Below, one piece after another: positions 1 through 7,591 of a DNA stretch of 22,914 nt (the stretch's first letter is position 1; each line of letters begins with the position of its first letter). A model generated the notes under the pieces. That model saw only the letters and a program-made list of their open reading frames with translations, was not told the DNA's origin and made no database searches. The stretch lies in NCBI GenBank assembly GCA_937897585.1, contig CALCNY010000008.1, positions 1 through 22,914 of the forward strand, in the 5' to 3' direction. Made by a program: the position numbers and the translations under genes. This stretch comes from an uncultured Chitinophagaceae bacterium (GTDB lineage Bacteria > Bacteroidota > Bacteroidia > Chitinophagales > Chitinophagaceae).

Positions 1-859
1 CTGGAATAGCATTTCGGTTATGCTGCTCTACTTCAAGTGTATTGAGCATTTCGGAGCCGCGCATGCGTTCAAGCTTTATAAAATCATTCAATTCTCTTGA
101 AGTCATTTGATCTTTTAAATAATCATCTTTTCTTAAATCAATGGGTTTGAAAGTGTAAGACACAATTTTATTTGCAGATAAAGTGACGTCTTCGCTGATG
201 GTATTTATTTTTCTTTCCAATACATTATTCAAAGACCATTTATGTGAACTGGTATCCCAATGAAAGTTTACTGCCCTCAGATTATATACAATCTTGTTAT
301 TTACAATTTTTTGTACAGATAAATTACTGCCACTTTTACTTACGGTATCATAACCTTTGATGCCCGCATACGTGTTGGAATCGATACGGAAATAGATATT
401 TTGTTTATAGGTACCGCCCATTTGGGAAGGAGCGAAATTAATGTCAACGTATTTTTTTTCAAATTCAGCCCATTGACGATTGGCATTAGGCACCACAAAC
501 TGATATCCAAGCCAAAGTAACAATGCAAGAAAAAAACCTCCTAACAAATAAGGCTGTAGAAACCTCCTGAAACTTACACCGCTGCTTATTATTGCCACTA
601 CTTCTGAGTTGCCCGCAATTTTCGAAGTAAAGAAAATGACAGAAATAAAAACAAACAATGGAAACAACATCGCATCGATTCGAGGAATAAAGCCAAGATA
701 ATAATCGGTGAATATCTTGTAAGCAGAAAGTCCGGATCTGCCAAAATCATCCGCTTTTTCACTAATATCTACGACTACAACGATAGCAGTTAATAATATA
801 ATACAAAAGAAAAAAGCTGTAAGGTATTTTGAAAGTATGTATCTGTCTAATTTCTTCAT
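1..859 (-). CDS. LptF/LptG family LPS export permease, 3' end cut by window edge
   Basis: Inner-membrane permease of the YjgP/YjgQ (LptF/LptG) family, which with LptB drives lipopolysaccharide from the inner membrane towards the outer membrane. About 286 codons are visible. The frame opens at ATG 859 (start MKKLDRYILSKYLTAFFFCI) and runs without a stop to base 2, so the C-terminal membrane segments lie outside the window. Seen: a first hydrophobic segment at about residues 12-30, a second at about 60-80 around the motif IPRIDAMLFPLFVFISVIFF, then SKIAGNSEVVAIISSGVSF, which is typical of the family, and a third at about 103-120. A hydrophilic, beta-rich periplasmic stretch follows. The gene lies 60 bp downstream of the flavoprotein gene on the same strand, with its own TAnnTTTG motif. 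I cannot tell LptF from LptG. The family call is firm. Confidence 0.9.
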   Translation of the reverse strand, partial: MKKLDRYILSKYLTAFFFCIILLTAIVVVVDISEKADDFGRSGLSAYKIFTDYYLGFIPRIDAMLFPLFVFISVIFFTSKIAGNSEVVAIISSGVSFRRFLQPYLLGGFFLALLLWLGYQFVVPNANRQWAEFEKKYVDINFAPSQMGGTYKQNIYFRIDSNTYAGIKGYDTVSKSGSNLSVQKIVNNKIVYNLRAVNFHWDTSSHKWSLNNVLERKINTISEDVTLSANKIVSYTFKPIDLRKDDYLKDQMTSRELNDFIKLERMRGSEMLNTLEVEQHNRNAIP

Positions 860-884
860 GATCGACGGCAAGATAATGCGTTTG

Positions 885-892
885 CAAATGTA
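885..892 (-). promoter_or_regulatory. Candidate -7 promoter element for the LptF/G-type gene
   Basis: On the minus strand this reads TACATTTG, an exact fit to the Bacteroidota -7 consensus TAnnTTTG, about 25 nt before the ATG at 859. I see no clear TTTG/TTG -33 element at the usual 19-21 nt spacing upstream, so the assignment rests on the -7 box alone. Confidence 0.45.
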
Positions 893-919
893 CCATTGTT
901 ATCTATAAACTGAATTATT

Positions 920-2170
920 TTATAAAGCAAAAACATGTTGCGCCGCAATCCAACCCGTTGTCCATGCATTCTGAAAATTAAACCCACCTGTTACGCCATC
1001 GACATTGATGATTTCCCCGGCGAAAAATAATCCGGGCACCAATTTGCTTTGCATCGAATTCGAATCAATTTCAGTTAATTCAATACCTCCAGCAGTTACA
1101 AACTCCTCTTTAAAAGTCGTTTTGCCTTTCGCATGAAATTCTTGACTGCATAAATTTTTTATCAATTTGTTTTGCTCTTTTGCTGGCAAATCAGCCCATC
1201 TCAATTCTTCGTTTACACCTGATATTTTCAGTAAGTATTCCCACAAACGAGAAGGCAAACCGAATGGATTTCTATTTATGATTTTTTGAGAAGCGATGTC
1301 AAATCTAAGCAGCTGCATTTTTTCTCTGAGAGTATTTTCATTAAAATGACTTAACCAGTTTACTGAAAAATGAAAATCATAATTTTTCTTCGCTAGTTCC
1401 AAGGCACCATAAGCCGATAGTTTGAGAATAGCGGGCCCACTCATTCCCCAATGTGTAATCAACAGATTCCCTTCCTGCTGTAATTTGGCGCCTATTAATT
1501 TAACGGTAACATTAGAAACTGTAATGCCCATCAAATCTGTAATCGCATTACTAGGCACATTAAAAGTAAACAATGATGGAACTGGAGGAACGATGGTGTG
1601 ACCTGATTTTTCAAGCCATTGAAATTGTGCCGCCTTCATTAAGCCGCCACTAGAGATACATAAATAATCAGAGTGAATTTCTTTCCCATTTGCTAATACC
1701 ACAACAAACTTCTTGTCTGTTACTACTTTGTCTTTTGAATGAATGTTAACCTGTCGTGCATCTGCATTCATGATGATTTCTACCTGATGCTTTTGTGCTT
1801 CTGACAAAAGACAATCTATAATAGTTTGAGAGCTGTCTGTAACAGGAAACATTCTTCCATCAGATTCAGTTTTCAATATCACCCCTCTTTCTTCAAACCA
1901 ACTAACAGTATCGGATGTACTAAAGTGATGAAATGCTTTTTTTAAAAATGAGGCACCTCTCGGATAGTACGTAATGAGTTCACTAATGTTGAAACAAGCA
2001 TGAGTAGTATTGCACCTGCCACCACCACTGACTTTAACTTTGCTTAGTAACTTGTTAGATTTTTCGAGTAAAATAACTTGTAACCCTTTATGTATCCTTG
2101 CTGCATTAACGGCACAAAAAAATCCCGCAGCACCGCCACCGATAACGACAAGTATTTTGGGATTGTTCAT
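920..2170 (-). CDS. HI0933/BaiN-like NAD(P)/FAD-dependent oxidoreductase
   Basis: Flavoprotein of the HI0933 (YhiN/BaiN) family, 416 aa, the usual length. The N-terminus has an FAD-binding Rossmann motif GGGAAG at residues 11-16, followed by the signature SGGGRCN at 48-54. The C-terminal part carries TAGGIEL (359-365) and the second FAD-contact block FFAGEIINVDGVTGGFNFQN (382-401), both diagnostic of the family. Members have been linked to bile-acid dehydroxylation (BaiN) and to other redox roles, but the substrate of most, including this one, is unknown, so I give no gene symbol. The gene lies 114 bp downstream of map, with a repeat element (2191-2283) between them. It may be transcribed by read-through from the ribosomal cluster; no separate promoter box is evident. 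Confidence 0.9.
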   Translation of the reverse strand: MNNPKILVVIGGGAAGFFCAVNAARIHKGLQVILLEKSNKLLSKVKVSGGGRCNTTHACFNISELITYYPRGASFLKKAFHHFSTSDTVSWFEERGVILKTESDGRMFPVTDSSQTIIDCLLSEAQKHQVEIIMNADARQVNIHSKDKVVTDKKFVVVLANGKEIHSDYLCISSGGLMKAAQFQWLEKSGHTIVPPVPSLFTFNVPSNAITDLMGITVSNVTVKLIGAKLQQEGNLLITHWGMSGPAILKLSAYGALELAKKNYDFHFSVNWLSHFNENTLREKMQLLRFDIASQKIINRNPFGLPSRLWEYLLKISGVNEELRWADLPAKEQNKLIKNLCSQEFHAKGKTTFKEEFVTAGGIELTEIDSNSMQSKLVPGLFFAGEIINVDGVTGGFNFQNAWTTGWIAAQHVFAL

Positions 2171-2190
2171 TTAGAGAAAGGTTGTTGAGT

Positions 2191-2283
2191 TTAAAGGTTC
2201 AATAGGTTCAATAAGTTCAAAAAGTTCTTCGAGTTAAAATCAACCTATGGAACTAATTAATCTTTTTGAACCTTTTGAACTTT
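2191..2283. repeat. 9-bp-period GTTCAA repeat in inverted arms (copy A), map-flavoprotein gap
   Basis: On the plus strand units of the form GTTCAANNN recur every 9 bp from 2196 (GTTCAATAG, GTTCAATAA, GTTCAAAAA, GTTCTTCGA). On the minus strand, from 2283 backwards, the same 9-bp rhythm appears (GTTCAAAAG, GTTCAAAAA, GATTAATTA, GTTCCATAG). The two arms can pair, giving a long imperfect stem-loop in the map-flavoprotein transcript. The minus-strand arm aligns unit for unit with the plus-strand arm at 18309, so this is a dispersed element. Confidence 0.75.
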
Positions 2284-2284
2284 A

Positions 2285-3088
2285 TTAATTATAGCTCCAC
2301 GTCAAATTAACATTCTTCTTCTCCGCCGCTTCAATTTCTTCAAATGAAGAAAGTATGTCTGGTTTTGATTTTGTAACGCAAACATCATGTTCAAAATGAG
2401 CAGATGGTTTTCTGTCTTTGGTTAATATCGTCCAACCGTCTTCAAGATGTACGACTTCTTTAACGCCCATATTGATCATGGGTTCTATTGCCAATACCAT
2501 TCCTTCTTTTAGTTTTACTCCCCAACCTTTTTTTCCATAGTTCGGCACTTGTGGATCTTCATGTAATTCTCTACCCAAACCATGTCCCACCAATTCTCTT
2601 ACCACACCATATCCATTTTTCTTTTCGGTATGATCTTGAATGGCATTGGCAATATCACCGATTCTGTTTCCTTGAATAGCCTTGTCGATTCCCAGATATA
2701 AAGATTCTTTTGTGACACGGAGCAAACGCTTAATATCTTCAGAAACTTGGCCTATTGCATAAGTATATGCGCTATCTCCATGAAAGCCATTTTTATAAAC
2801 ACCAATATCAAGAGAAATAATATCGCCATCTTTTAAAACATGATTACCAGGGAAACCATGCACCACCGCTTCATTCATTGAAATACATGTTGCATATGGA
2901 AATCCATGATAATTTTTGAAAGAAGGAATCGCGCCATTGTCTCGAATAAATTGTTCAACAATATCATTCACCTCCATAGTAGTGATTCCTGGTTTTAAGA
3001 AGCCTACAACTGCCGCATGCGCTTTTCCTACCAACATGCAAGAATGCCTCATGATTTCAATTTCTTCTTTTGATTTGTATTTAATCAT
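2285..3088 (-). CDS. map: Type I methionine aminopeptidase
   Basis: Removes the initiator methionine from nascent proteins with small second residues; a cytosolic dinuclear metalloenzyme. At 267 aa it matches the E. coli-type enzyme, with no N-terminal zinc-finger extension. All five metal ligands are recognisable: D94 (in SLDIG), D105 (HGDSA), H169 (VGHG), E202 (AIEPM) and E233 (HFEHD). H77 in VVHGFP corresponds to the conserved substrate-contact histidine. Its place directly after secY is the classic spc-operon position. A hairpin at 3109-3137 lies between secY and map, so map may be expressed at a lower level than the ribosomal genes. The C-terminal stretch after about residue 245 is a short, poorly conserved tail. 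Confidence 0.97.
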   Translation of the reverse strand: MIKYKSKEEIEIMRHSCMLVGKAHAAVVGFLKPGITTMEVNDIVEQFIRDNGAIPSFKNYHGFPYATCISMNEAVVHGFPGNHVLKDGDIISLDIGVYKNGFHGDSAYTYAIGQVSEDIKRLLRVTKESLYLGIDKAIQGNRIGDIANAIQDHTEKKNGYGVVRELVGHGLGRELHEDPQVPNYGKKGWGVKLKEGMVLAIEPMINMGVKEVVHLEDGWTILTKDRKPSAHFEHDVCVTKSKPDILSSFEEIEAAEKKNVNLTWSYN

Positions 3089-3108
3089 CAGTCTATAGTA
3101 TTTAAAAC

Positions 3109-3137
3109 AAACCCCAACGATGTAATCGCCGGGGTTT
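3109..3137 (-). terminator. Candidate intrinsic terminator or attenuator between secY and map
   Basis: Hairpin with outer arms AAACCCC (3109-3115) and GGGGTTT (3131-3137) and an inner pair CGAT (3118-3121) / ATCG (3125-3128). On the minus strand it is followed by GTTTTAAA, a modest T-rich run. It could end most secY transcription or only reduce it before map. With no obvious promoter between it and map, partial read-through is the simpler reading. Confidence 0.55.
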
Positions 3138-3160
3138 ATAAAAATTTCATTTAATTAATA

Positions 3161-4504
3161 TTACATTCCAGATGGAACAGCTTGTCTTCCTTGAATTCTT
3201 CCACTATTCATTAATCCATCATATTGACGCATCAATAATTGTGTTTCGATTTGTTGTAGTGTATCTAGAATTACACCAACCATAATCAACAATGAAGTAC
3301 CTCCGAAGAAAGTAGAGAAACCTTGTTGCATACCAAAAATCAATTGGAAAATACCAGGAAGAATACCTACAACAGCAAGTAAAACTGCGCCTGGCAACGT
3401 GATTCTATCCATAATAGTTCCGATATAATCAGCAGTTGGTTCACCTGGCTTTACACCTGGAATAAAACCATTACTACGTTTTAATTCATCAGCCATTTGC
3501 TTTGGATTAAAAATCAAAGCGGTATAAAGGAAAGTAAATGCAATAACACAAATTGAATAAACAATCATGTAAATAACATTAGTATGGTCTGTGAAATATC
3601 TTGCCCAACCATCACCAGTGAAACCTGAGAAAATAGTTGGTAAGAATAAAATAGCTTGTGCGAAAATGATTGGCATTACACCTGCTGAATTAACTTTCAA
3701 TGGTAAGAAGTTGCGAGCAGCACCAATTCCAGATTGACGATTTCCTACAACTTGTTTTGCATATTCAACAGGAACTTTTCTTGTACCTTGTACCAACATG
3801 ATAAGTCCCATGATGATAGCAACTAAGAAAAGAATTTCAACCAACATTAATAACAATCCACCTGCTCCTCTGTTTGCAATTCTCGCTGTCCACTCTTGAC
3901 CTATAGCCTGAGGGAAACGAGCTAAGATACCAATCATAATGATAATTGATGTTCCGTTTCCTAAACCTTTATCAGTAATTTTTTCACCTAACCACATTAC
4001 GAATAATGTACCAACAGTTAATACAATTACAGTTGAAGCCCAGAAGAAACTGCTGTAAGCAGGAATGATAGCTTCAGCATTAGAAGGACTTTTCAAATAA
4101 CCAATATAGGCCGCTGCCTGGAAAGCAGTAACAATAACGGTTAGATATCTTGTCCATTGATTGATTTTTTTAGTTCCACTTTCTCCTTCTTTTTGGACTT
4201 TAGCCATTTGAGGAACAAGAATGGTCATCAATTGCATAAAGATAGAAGCAGAAATATAAGGCATGATACCTAACGCAAAGATGGATGCTTTAGAGAAAGC
4301 ACCTCCTACAAAGGCATCTAATAAACCAAGCACACCGCCACTTGCGCTGTTGCTTAGGTTACTTAATTTGTTGGGATCGATACCTGGTAATACAATGTAT
4401 GATCCTAGGCGGTAGATGAACAACAATAAAATGGTGAATGTGATTTTATTGCGCAAATCATCAATGCTCCAGATATTTTTTAAAGTGGTAATGAACTTCT
4501 TCAC
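3161..4504 (-). CDS. secY: Protein translocase channel subunit SecY
   Basis: Central pore of the SecYEG translocon in the inner membrane, accepting Sec-dependent preproteins and membrane proteins. At 447 aa it has the ten hydrophobic segments expected. The N-terminal IWSIDDLRNKITFTILLLFI, the first-loop/plug region around residues 40-70, the cytosolic loop GTRKVPVEYAKQ and the C-terminal tail ending SGRIQGRQAVPSGM are all typical of the Bacteroidota protein. It follows rplO by 70 bp, as in the canonical spc operon, and is the last strongly conserved translation-linked gene before a candidate terminator. A 7-bp hairpin lies in the rplO-secY spacer. Confidence 0.98.
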   Translation of the reverse strand: MKKFITTLKNIWSIDDLRNKITFTILLLFIYRLGSYIVLPGIDPNKLSNLSNSASGGVLGLLDAFVGGAFSKASIFALGIMPYISASIFMQLMTILVPQMAKVQKEGESGTKKINQWTRYLTVIVTAFQAAAYIGYLKSPSNAEAIIPAYSSFFWASTVIVLTVGTLFVMWLGEKITDKGLGNGTSIIIMIGILARFPQAIGQEWTARIANRGAGGLLLMLVEILFLVAIIMGLIMLVQGTRKVPVEYAKQVVGNRQSGIGAARNFLPLKVNSAGVMPIIFAQAILFLPTIFSGFTGDGWARYFTDHTNVIYMIVYSICVIAFTFLYTALIFNPKQMADELKRSNGFIPGVKPGEPTADYIGTIMDRITLPGAVLLAVVGILPGIFQLIFGMQQGFSTFFGGTSLLIMVGVILDTLQQIETQLLMRQYDGLMNSGRIQGRQAVPSGM

Positions 4505-4538
4505 AGAATTTAATCAGTTTATTTTTTCAGAAATATAA

Positions 4539-4559
4539 ATGACGCATTTTCAGCGTCAT
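4539..4559 (-). promoter_or_regulatory. Perfect 7-bp hairpin in the rplO-secY spacer
   Basis: ATGACGC (4539-4545) and GCGTCAT (4553-4559) pair perfectly around a 7-nt loop. On the minus strand the sequence after it is TTATATTTC, too broken for a good terminator. It may be a processing or attenuation site separating ribosomal genes from secY. Structure is seen; function is inference. Confidence 0.4.
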
Positions 4560-4574
4560 ACAAATATCGGGAAA

Positions 4575-5024
4575 TTATTTAACTATTTCAACAGTTCCAC
4601 CTGCCGATTCTATAGCTGCTTTTGCTTTGGCACTAACTGCATTTACTTTGAAAGTATAACTTCCTTTCAATTCGCCGTTGCCAAGGATTTTAACGCTATC
4701 AGTTTGGCTGATTAATCCGTTGATATAAAGGTTACTTAATGTGAATTCAGTGATGCCATATTTTTCTGCGTAATGATCAACTTTACCAACATTGATTACT
4801 TTGAATTCAACTCTATTGATATTAGTGAAACCACGCTTTGGAATACGACGCTGAATTGGCATCTGTCCACCTTCGTGAGCTTTTTTACTTTTATAACCGG
4901 CACGGCTTTGACCGCCCTTATTACCTTTTGTAGATGTACCACCTTTACCACTGGCTTCACCACGTCCTAGACGTTTTTCTTTATGTGTAGCACCGGTTGC
5001 AGGTTTTAAAGAATGTAATTTCAT
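4575..5024 (-). CDS. rplO: 50S ribosomal protein L15
   Basis: Large-subunit protein uL15, 149 aa (usual length about 144-150). The N-terminal half is the long basic, glycine-rich extension (RLGRGEASGKGGTSTKGNKG) that threads into 23S rRNA, and IQRRIPKRGF is the conserved junction to the globular C-terminal domain. It lies after rpmD and before secY in the standard spc order. The spacer separating it from rpmD is 143 bp, unusually long, and contains a repeat (5080-5152). Confidence 0.98.
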   Translation of the reverse strand: MKLHSLKPATGATHKEKRLGRGEASGKGGTSTKGNKGGQSRAGYKSKKAHEGGQMPIQRRIPKRGFTNINRVEFKVINVGKVDHYAEKYGITEFTLSNLYINGLISQTDSVKILGNGELKGSYTFKVNAVSAKAKAAIESAGGTVEIVK

Positions 5025-5079
5025 ATTTTTTTGATTTTATACTTACGGGGAATCGCCCCTCGCTTTGTAATTGTTTTTT

Positions 5080-5152
5080 GGAATTGGGGATTAGGGATTG
5101 GGAATTGTGGATTAGGAGTTGGAAAATACAATTACCTAATTACAAATTCCAT
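5080..5152. repeat. G-rich GGAATTGGGGATTAGG-type repeat with inverted arm, rpmD-rplO gap
   Basis: The plus strand at about 5080-5123 repeats variants of GGAATTG, GGATTAGG and GGGATT in a short-period pattern. The stretch at about 5128-5152 read on the minus strand is GGAATTTGTAATTAGGTAAT, an imperfect match to the first arm, so the two can form a stem in either RNA. No reading frame crosses it on the operon strand. Confidence 0.6.
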
Positions 5153-5167
5153 AAAACTAATTCCTCA

Positions 5168-5347
5168 TTAAATCTCCTCCACTTTCACCAAGTGATTTAC
5201 TTTAGTAACCATACCTAAGATTTGAGGAGTGGCTTCTACTTCAACTGTAGCGTTCATTTTTTTCAAACCTAAAGCTACCATTGTTCTTTTCTGGCGTTCA
5301 GATCTGTCAATTACGCTCTTAACTTGTGTTATTTTTATTTTTTTCAT
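5168..5347 (-). CDS. rpmD: 50S ribosomal protein L30
   Basis: Small protein uL30 of 59 aa. I translated it directly: ATG at 5347, beginning MKKIKITQVKSVIDRSERQK and ending VTKVNHLVKVEEI before TAA at 5168-5170. The pattern of a short beta strand, a helix with R-x(4)-TM-ALGL, and a C-terminal strand ending in a KVxHLVKVEE motif is the L30 fold signature. The length is normal for bacterial L30 (58-60 aa). It sits between rpsE (32 bp upstream) and rplO, the canonical place. Confidence 0.97.
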   Translation of the reverse strand: MKKIKITQVKSVIDRSERQKRTMVALGLKKMNATVEVEATPQILGMVTKVNHLVKVEEI

Positions 5348-5379
5348 AAAATAAATCTTAATAATTGTGTTGAACTTAA

Positions 5380-5898
5380 TTACCCGTTGAAAACTTTTTT
5401 CAAGGAAATGTTTCTTGTTTTAGATACAGAAATCGGCTCACGTAAACTAGCTAATGCTTTAAAAGTTGCTTTAACCACGTTGTGAGGGTTTGCTGATCCA
5501 AGGTTTTTTGCTAGAACGTCTGTGATACCAGCAAATTCCAATACTGCACGCATGCTACCACCGGCGATTACACCAGTACCATGAGCAGCTGGTTTAATTA
5601 AAACTTTCGCAGCACCTTCTTTACTCAATTGATCATGAGGAATAGTTCCGTGCATGATGGGCACTTTAATAAGATTTTTCTTAGCATCTTCGATTCCTTT
5701 AGTAATGGCTTCCTGAACCTCTTTTGCTTTACCTAAACCATGACCTACTACTCCAGCTTCGTTACCAACTACAACAAGAGCAGAAAAGCTGAATGCACGA
5801 CCGCCTTTAGTTGTTTTAACCACACGATTGATGGCAACTACTTTCTCTTTTAATTCGAGATCGCCGGCTTTCATTTTATTTACAATTACGTTTGACAT
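5380..5898 (-). CDS. rpsE: 30S ribosomal protein S5
   Basis: Small-subunit protein uS5, 172 aa. With S4 it lines the mRNA entry region and affects decoding accuracy. The N-terminal double-stranded-RNA-binding-like domain has ELKEKVVAINRVVKTTKGGR followed by FSFSALVVVGNEAG; the C-terminal domain carries HGTGVIAGGSMRAVLEFAGI and KNLGSANPHNVVKATF, both nearly invariant in the family. It starts 44 bp after rplR. Nothing unusual in length or sequence. Confidence 0.98.
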   Translation of the reverse strand: MSNVIVNKMKAGDLELKEKVVAINRVVKTTKGGRAFSFSALVVVGNEAGVVGHGLGKAKEVQEAITKGIEDAKKNLIKVPIMHGTIPHDQLSKEGAAKVLIKPAAHGTGVIAGGSMRAVLEFAGITDVLAKNLGSANPHNVVKATFKALASLREPISVSKTRNISLKKVFNG

Positions 5899-5942
5899 TT
5901 ATTTTAATTAAGTGTTGATTAAAATCTTTTTGTTTCTATTTA

Positions 5943-6296
5943 TTAAAAAACCAAACCACCTTCTCTTGCACCATCAGCAACCGCTTTGATACGGCCATGA
6001 TATACATAACCACTACGATCAAATACAACTTTAGATACGCCCAGTTCTGTTGCTTTTTTAGCAATGGCTTCACCTACCATTTTACTTTTAGAAATCTTAG
6101 GTGCTTTTTGAGCAGAGATATCTTTTTGTTTTGATGAAGCTGATGCGATTGTAACGCCGTTGTTATCATCAATAAGCTGTGCATAGATATCAGTGTTGCT
6201 TCTGAATACACTTAAACGAGGAGTAGATGCTGTACCGTTTATTTTTTTGCGGATACGATATCTGATCTTCTGTCTTGCGCTTGATTTGTTGTTCAT
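5943..6296 (-). CDS. rplR: 50S ribosomal protein L18
   Basis: Protein uL18, 117 aa, which with L5 anchors 5S rRNA to the central protuberance. The basic N-terminus RQKIRYRIRKKINGTASTPR and the core PRLSVFRSNTDIYAQLIDD match the family, as does the C-terminal end VVFDRSGYVYHGRIKAVADG...REGGLVF. It follows rplF after a 110-bp gap that contains a short-period repeat, and precedes rpsE. Confidence 0.98.
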   Translation of the reverse strand: MNNKSSARQKIRYRIRKKINGTASTPRLSVFRSNTDIYAQLIDDNNGVTIASASSKQKDISAQKAPKISKSKMVGEAIAKKATELGVSKVVFDRSGYVYHGRIKAVADGAREGGLVF

Positions 6297-6340
6297 TTTA
6301 TTCTTATTTTAAACCTCCGATACTGCCGGAAGCTGATTTT

Positions 6341-6401
6341 AAAATTTGGTGATTTGGTGATTTAATGATGATTGTAATTACGATATCAATAAATCAAAAT
6401 C
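6341..6401. repeat. 8-bp-period ATTTGGTG repeat in the rplF-rplR gap
   Basis: ATTTGGTG is repeated at an 8-bp period (two units then a third variant ATTTAATG, about 6343-6368). The AT-rich stretch after it, read on the other strand, contains GATTTTGATTTATTGAT, a loose inverted counterpart. The same 110-bp gap also has a small hairpin CTTCCG/CGGAGG near 6315-6333. Confidence 0.4.
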
Positions 6402-6406
6402 TAAAA

Positions 6407-6961
6407 TTATTTACCTGCTGACTTACCTGCTTTTCTTCTAAGTACCTCGCCAGCGAATTTAACACCCTTACCTTTGTATGGTTCTGGTTTACGTAAACTG
6501 CGTATTTTAGCACAAACCTGACCTAACAATTGCTTATCGATACTCTCTAAAGTAATCATTGGGTTTTTACCTTTTTCCTGAGCGGTAGTAACTTTTAATT
6601 CTTTAGGTATTTCGAAAATAATATTATGAGAATAACCTAAAGCTAGGTCAAGGATATTACCTTGGTTAGCCGCTTTATAACCTACCCCTACTAATTCCAT
6701 TTCTTTTTTATACCCTTCTGTAACACCTTTAACCATGTTGCTGATTAAAGAACGATATAACCCGTGCATGGCGCGGTGGCGAATTTGATCTGTTGGACGT
6801 CCAACAAGAACTTCTCCGTTATTGATTTCAATAGTGATATCTCTGTCGATTGTTTCTTTCAATTCACCTTTTGGTCCTTTTACAGAAACAATATTATCTT
6901 TTCCTAAAGTAATAGTAACTCCTGCTGGAACAGTTACTGGTTTTTTACCTATACGACTCAT
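6407..6961 (-). CDS. rplF: 50S ribosomal protein L6
   Basis: Protein uL6, 184 aa, located at the base of the L7/L12 stalk near the sarcin-ricin loop. Two homologous RNA-binding domains are visible. The N-terminal one starts MSRIGKKPVTVPAGVTITL; the second carries the near-invariant LGYSHNIIFEIPKELKV and, near the C-terminus, RSLRKPEPYKGKGVKFAGE. Length is slightly above the E. coli protein because of a basic C-terminal tail RRKAGKSAGK. It follows rpsH after a 73-bp gap. Confidence 0.98.
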   Translation of the reverse strand: MSRIGKKPVTVPAGVTITLGKDNIVSVKGPKGELKETIDRDITIEINNGEVLVGRPTDQIRHRAMHGLYRSLISNMVKGVTEGYKKEMELVGVGYKAANQGNILDLALGYSHNIIFEIPKELKVTTAQEKGKNPMITLESIDKQLLGQVCAKIRSLRKPEPYKGKGVKFAGEVLRRKAGKSAGK

Positions 6962-7034
6962 GATGTTAATTTAAATTTTTAAAAAATTCTGTTTTGCGGT
7001 CAGCCATGTATAGAAGGCTTAAGGCATTTAATGA

Positions 7035-7433
7035 TTAGAATATGCTGCAAAGTATTTCACCACCAACATTTTGTGCTTTCGCATCTTTGTCGGTCATTAC
7101 TCCTTTAGAAGTAGAAACGATTGAAATACCTAAACCATTTTTTACACGTTTGATTTCTTCCGGTTTAGCATAAGTACGCAAACCTGGACGGCTGATTCTT
7201 TCCAAACTTTGAATTACCGGTAATTTTGTAGATGGATCATATTTCAAAGCGATTTTAATAACGCCTTGTTTGTTGTCATCTTCAAATTTGTACTTCAGAA
7301 TATAACCTTTATCGTAAAGGATTTCAGTAATACGTTTTTTTAGATTACTTGCAGGAATTTCCACAATACGATGGTTCGCCATCTGTGCGTTACGAATTCT
7401 AGTTAAGTAGTCTGCAATTGGATCAGTTACCAT
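7035..7433 (-). CDS. rpsH: 30S ribosomal protein S8
   Basis: Protein uS8, 132 aa, a primary 16S rRNA binder (helix 21). MVTDPIADYLTRIRNAQMAN at the start and ISRPGLRTYAKPEEI plus LGISIVSTSKGVMTDKDA towards the end are diagnostic; the STSKG loop contacts rRNA. In E. coli S8 represses the spc operon by binding mRNA near rplE. I see no obvious copy of that target here, and regulation in this phylum is not established. The gene is preceded by an unusually long 158-bp gap with a 19-bp tandem repeat. Confidence 0.98.
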   Translation of the reverse strand: MVTDPIADYLTRIRNAQMANHRIVEIPASNLKKRITEILYDKGYILKYKFEDDNKQGVIKIALKYDPSTKLPVIQSLERISRPGLRTYAKPEEIKRVKNGLGISIVSTSKGVMTDKDAKAQNVGGEILCSIF

Positions 7434-7511
7434 TGTTATTTCTGTTAATTGATTTAGAATTTGTTTTGTGTGATTTTATTTGACTGGTTTCACATCCAGT
7501 ATCAAGTATCT

Positions 7512-7587
7512 AGCTTATCGAGCTTTATCCAGCTTATCGAGCTTTATCCAGCCTATCCAGCTTTATCAAGCCTATCCAGCTTTATCC
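7512..7587. repeat. Four tandem copies of a 19-bp unit in the rpsN-rpsH gap
   Basis: Units at 7512-7530 and 7531-7549 are identical (AGCTTATCGAGCTTTATCC). Units at 7550-7568 and 7569-7587 are AGCCTATCCAGCTTTATCA and AGCCTATCCAGCTTTATCC. Each unit is itself a 9+10 duplication of AGCTTATCC-like words. The array ends a few bases before the rpsN stop codon and is preceded by the related words CCAGTATC and AAGTATCTAG (7495-7512). Similar words occur at about 18409-18433 (ATCCAGCATCCAG, CTAGTATC). Confidence 0.85.
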
Positions 7588-7591
7588 AGTT

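Noticed and set aside
2488..3098. Plus-strand frames over map
   Set aside because: Antisense shadows of a complete, well-conserved methionine aminopeptidase gene.
7512..7587. Possible CRISPR array
   Set aside because: Units are 19 bp and directly abutting with no unique spacers, and there are no cas genes in the window.
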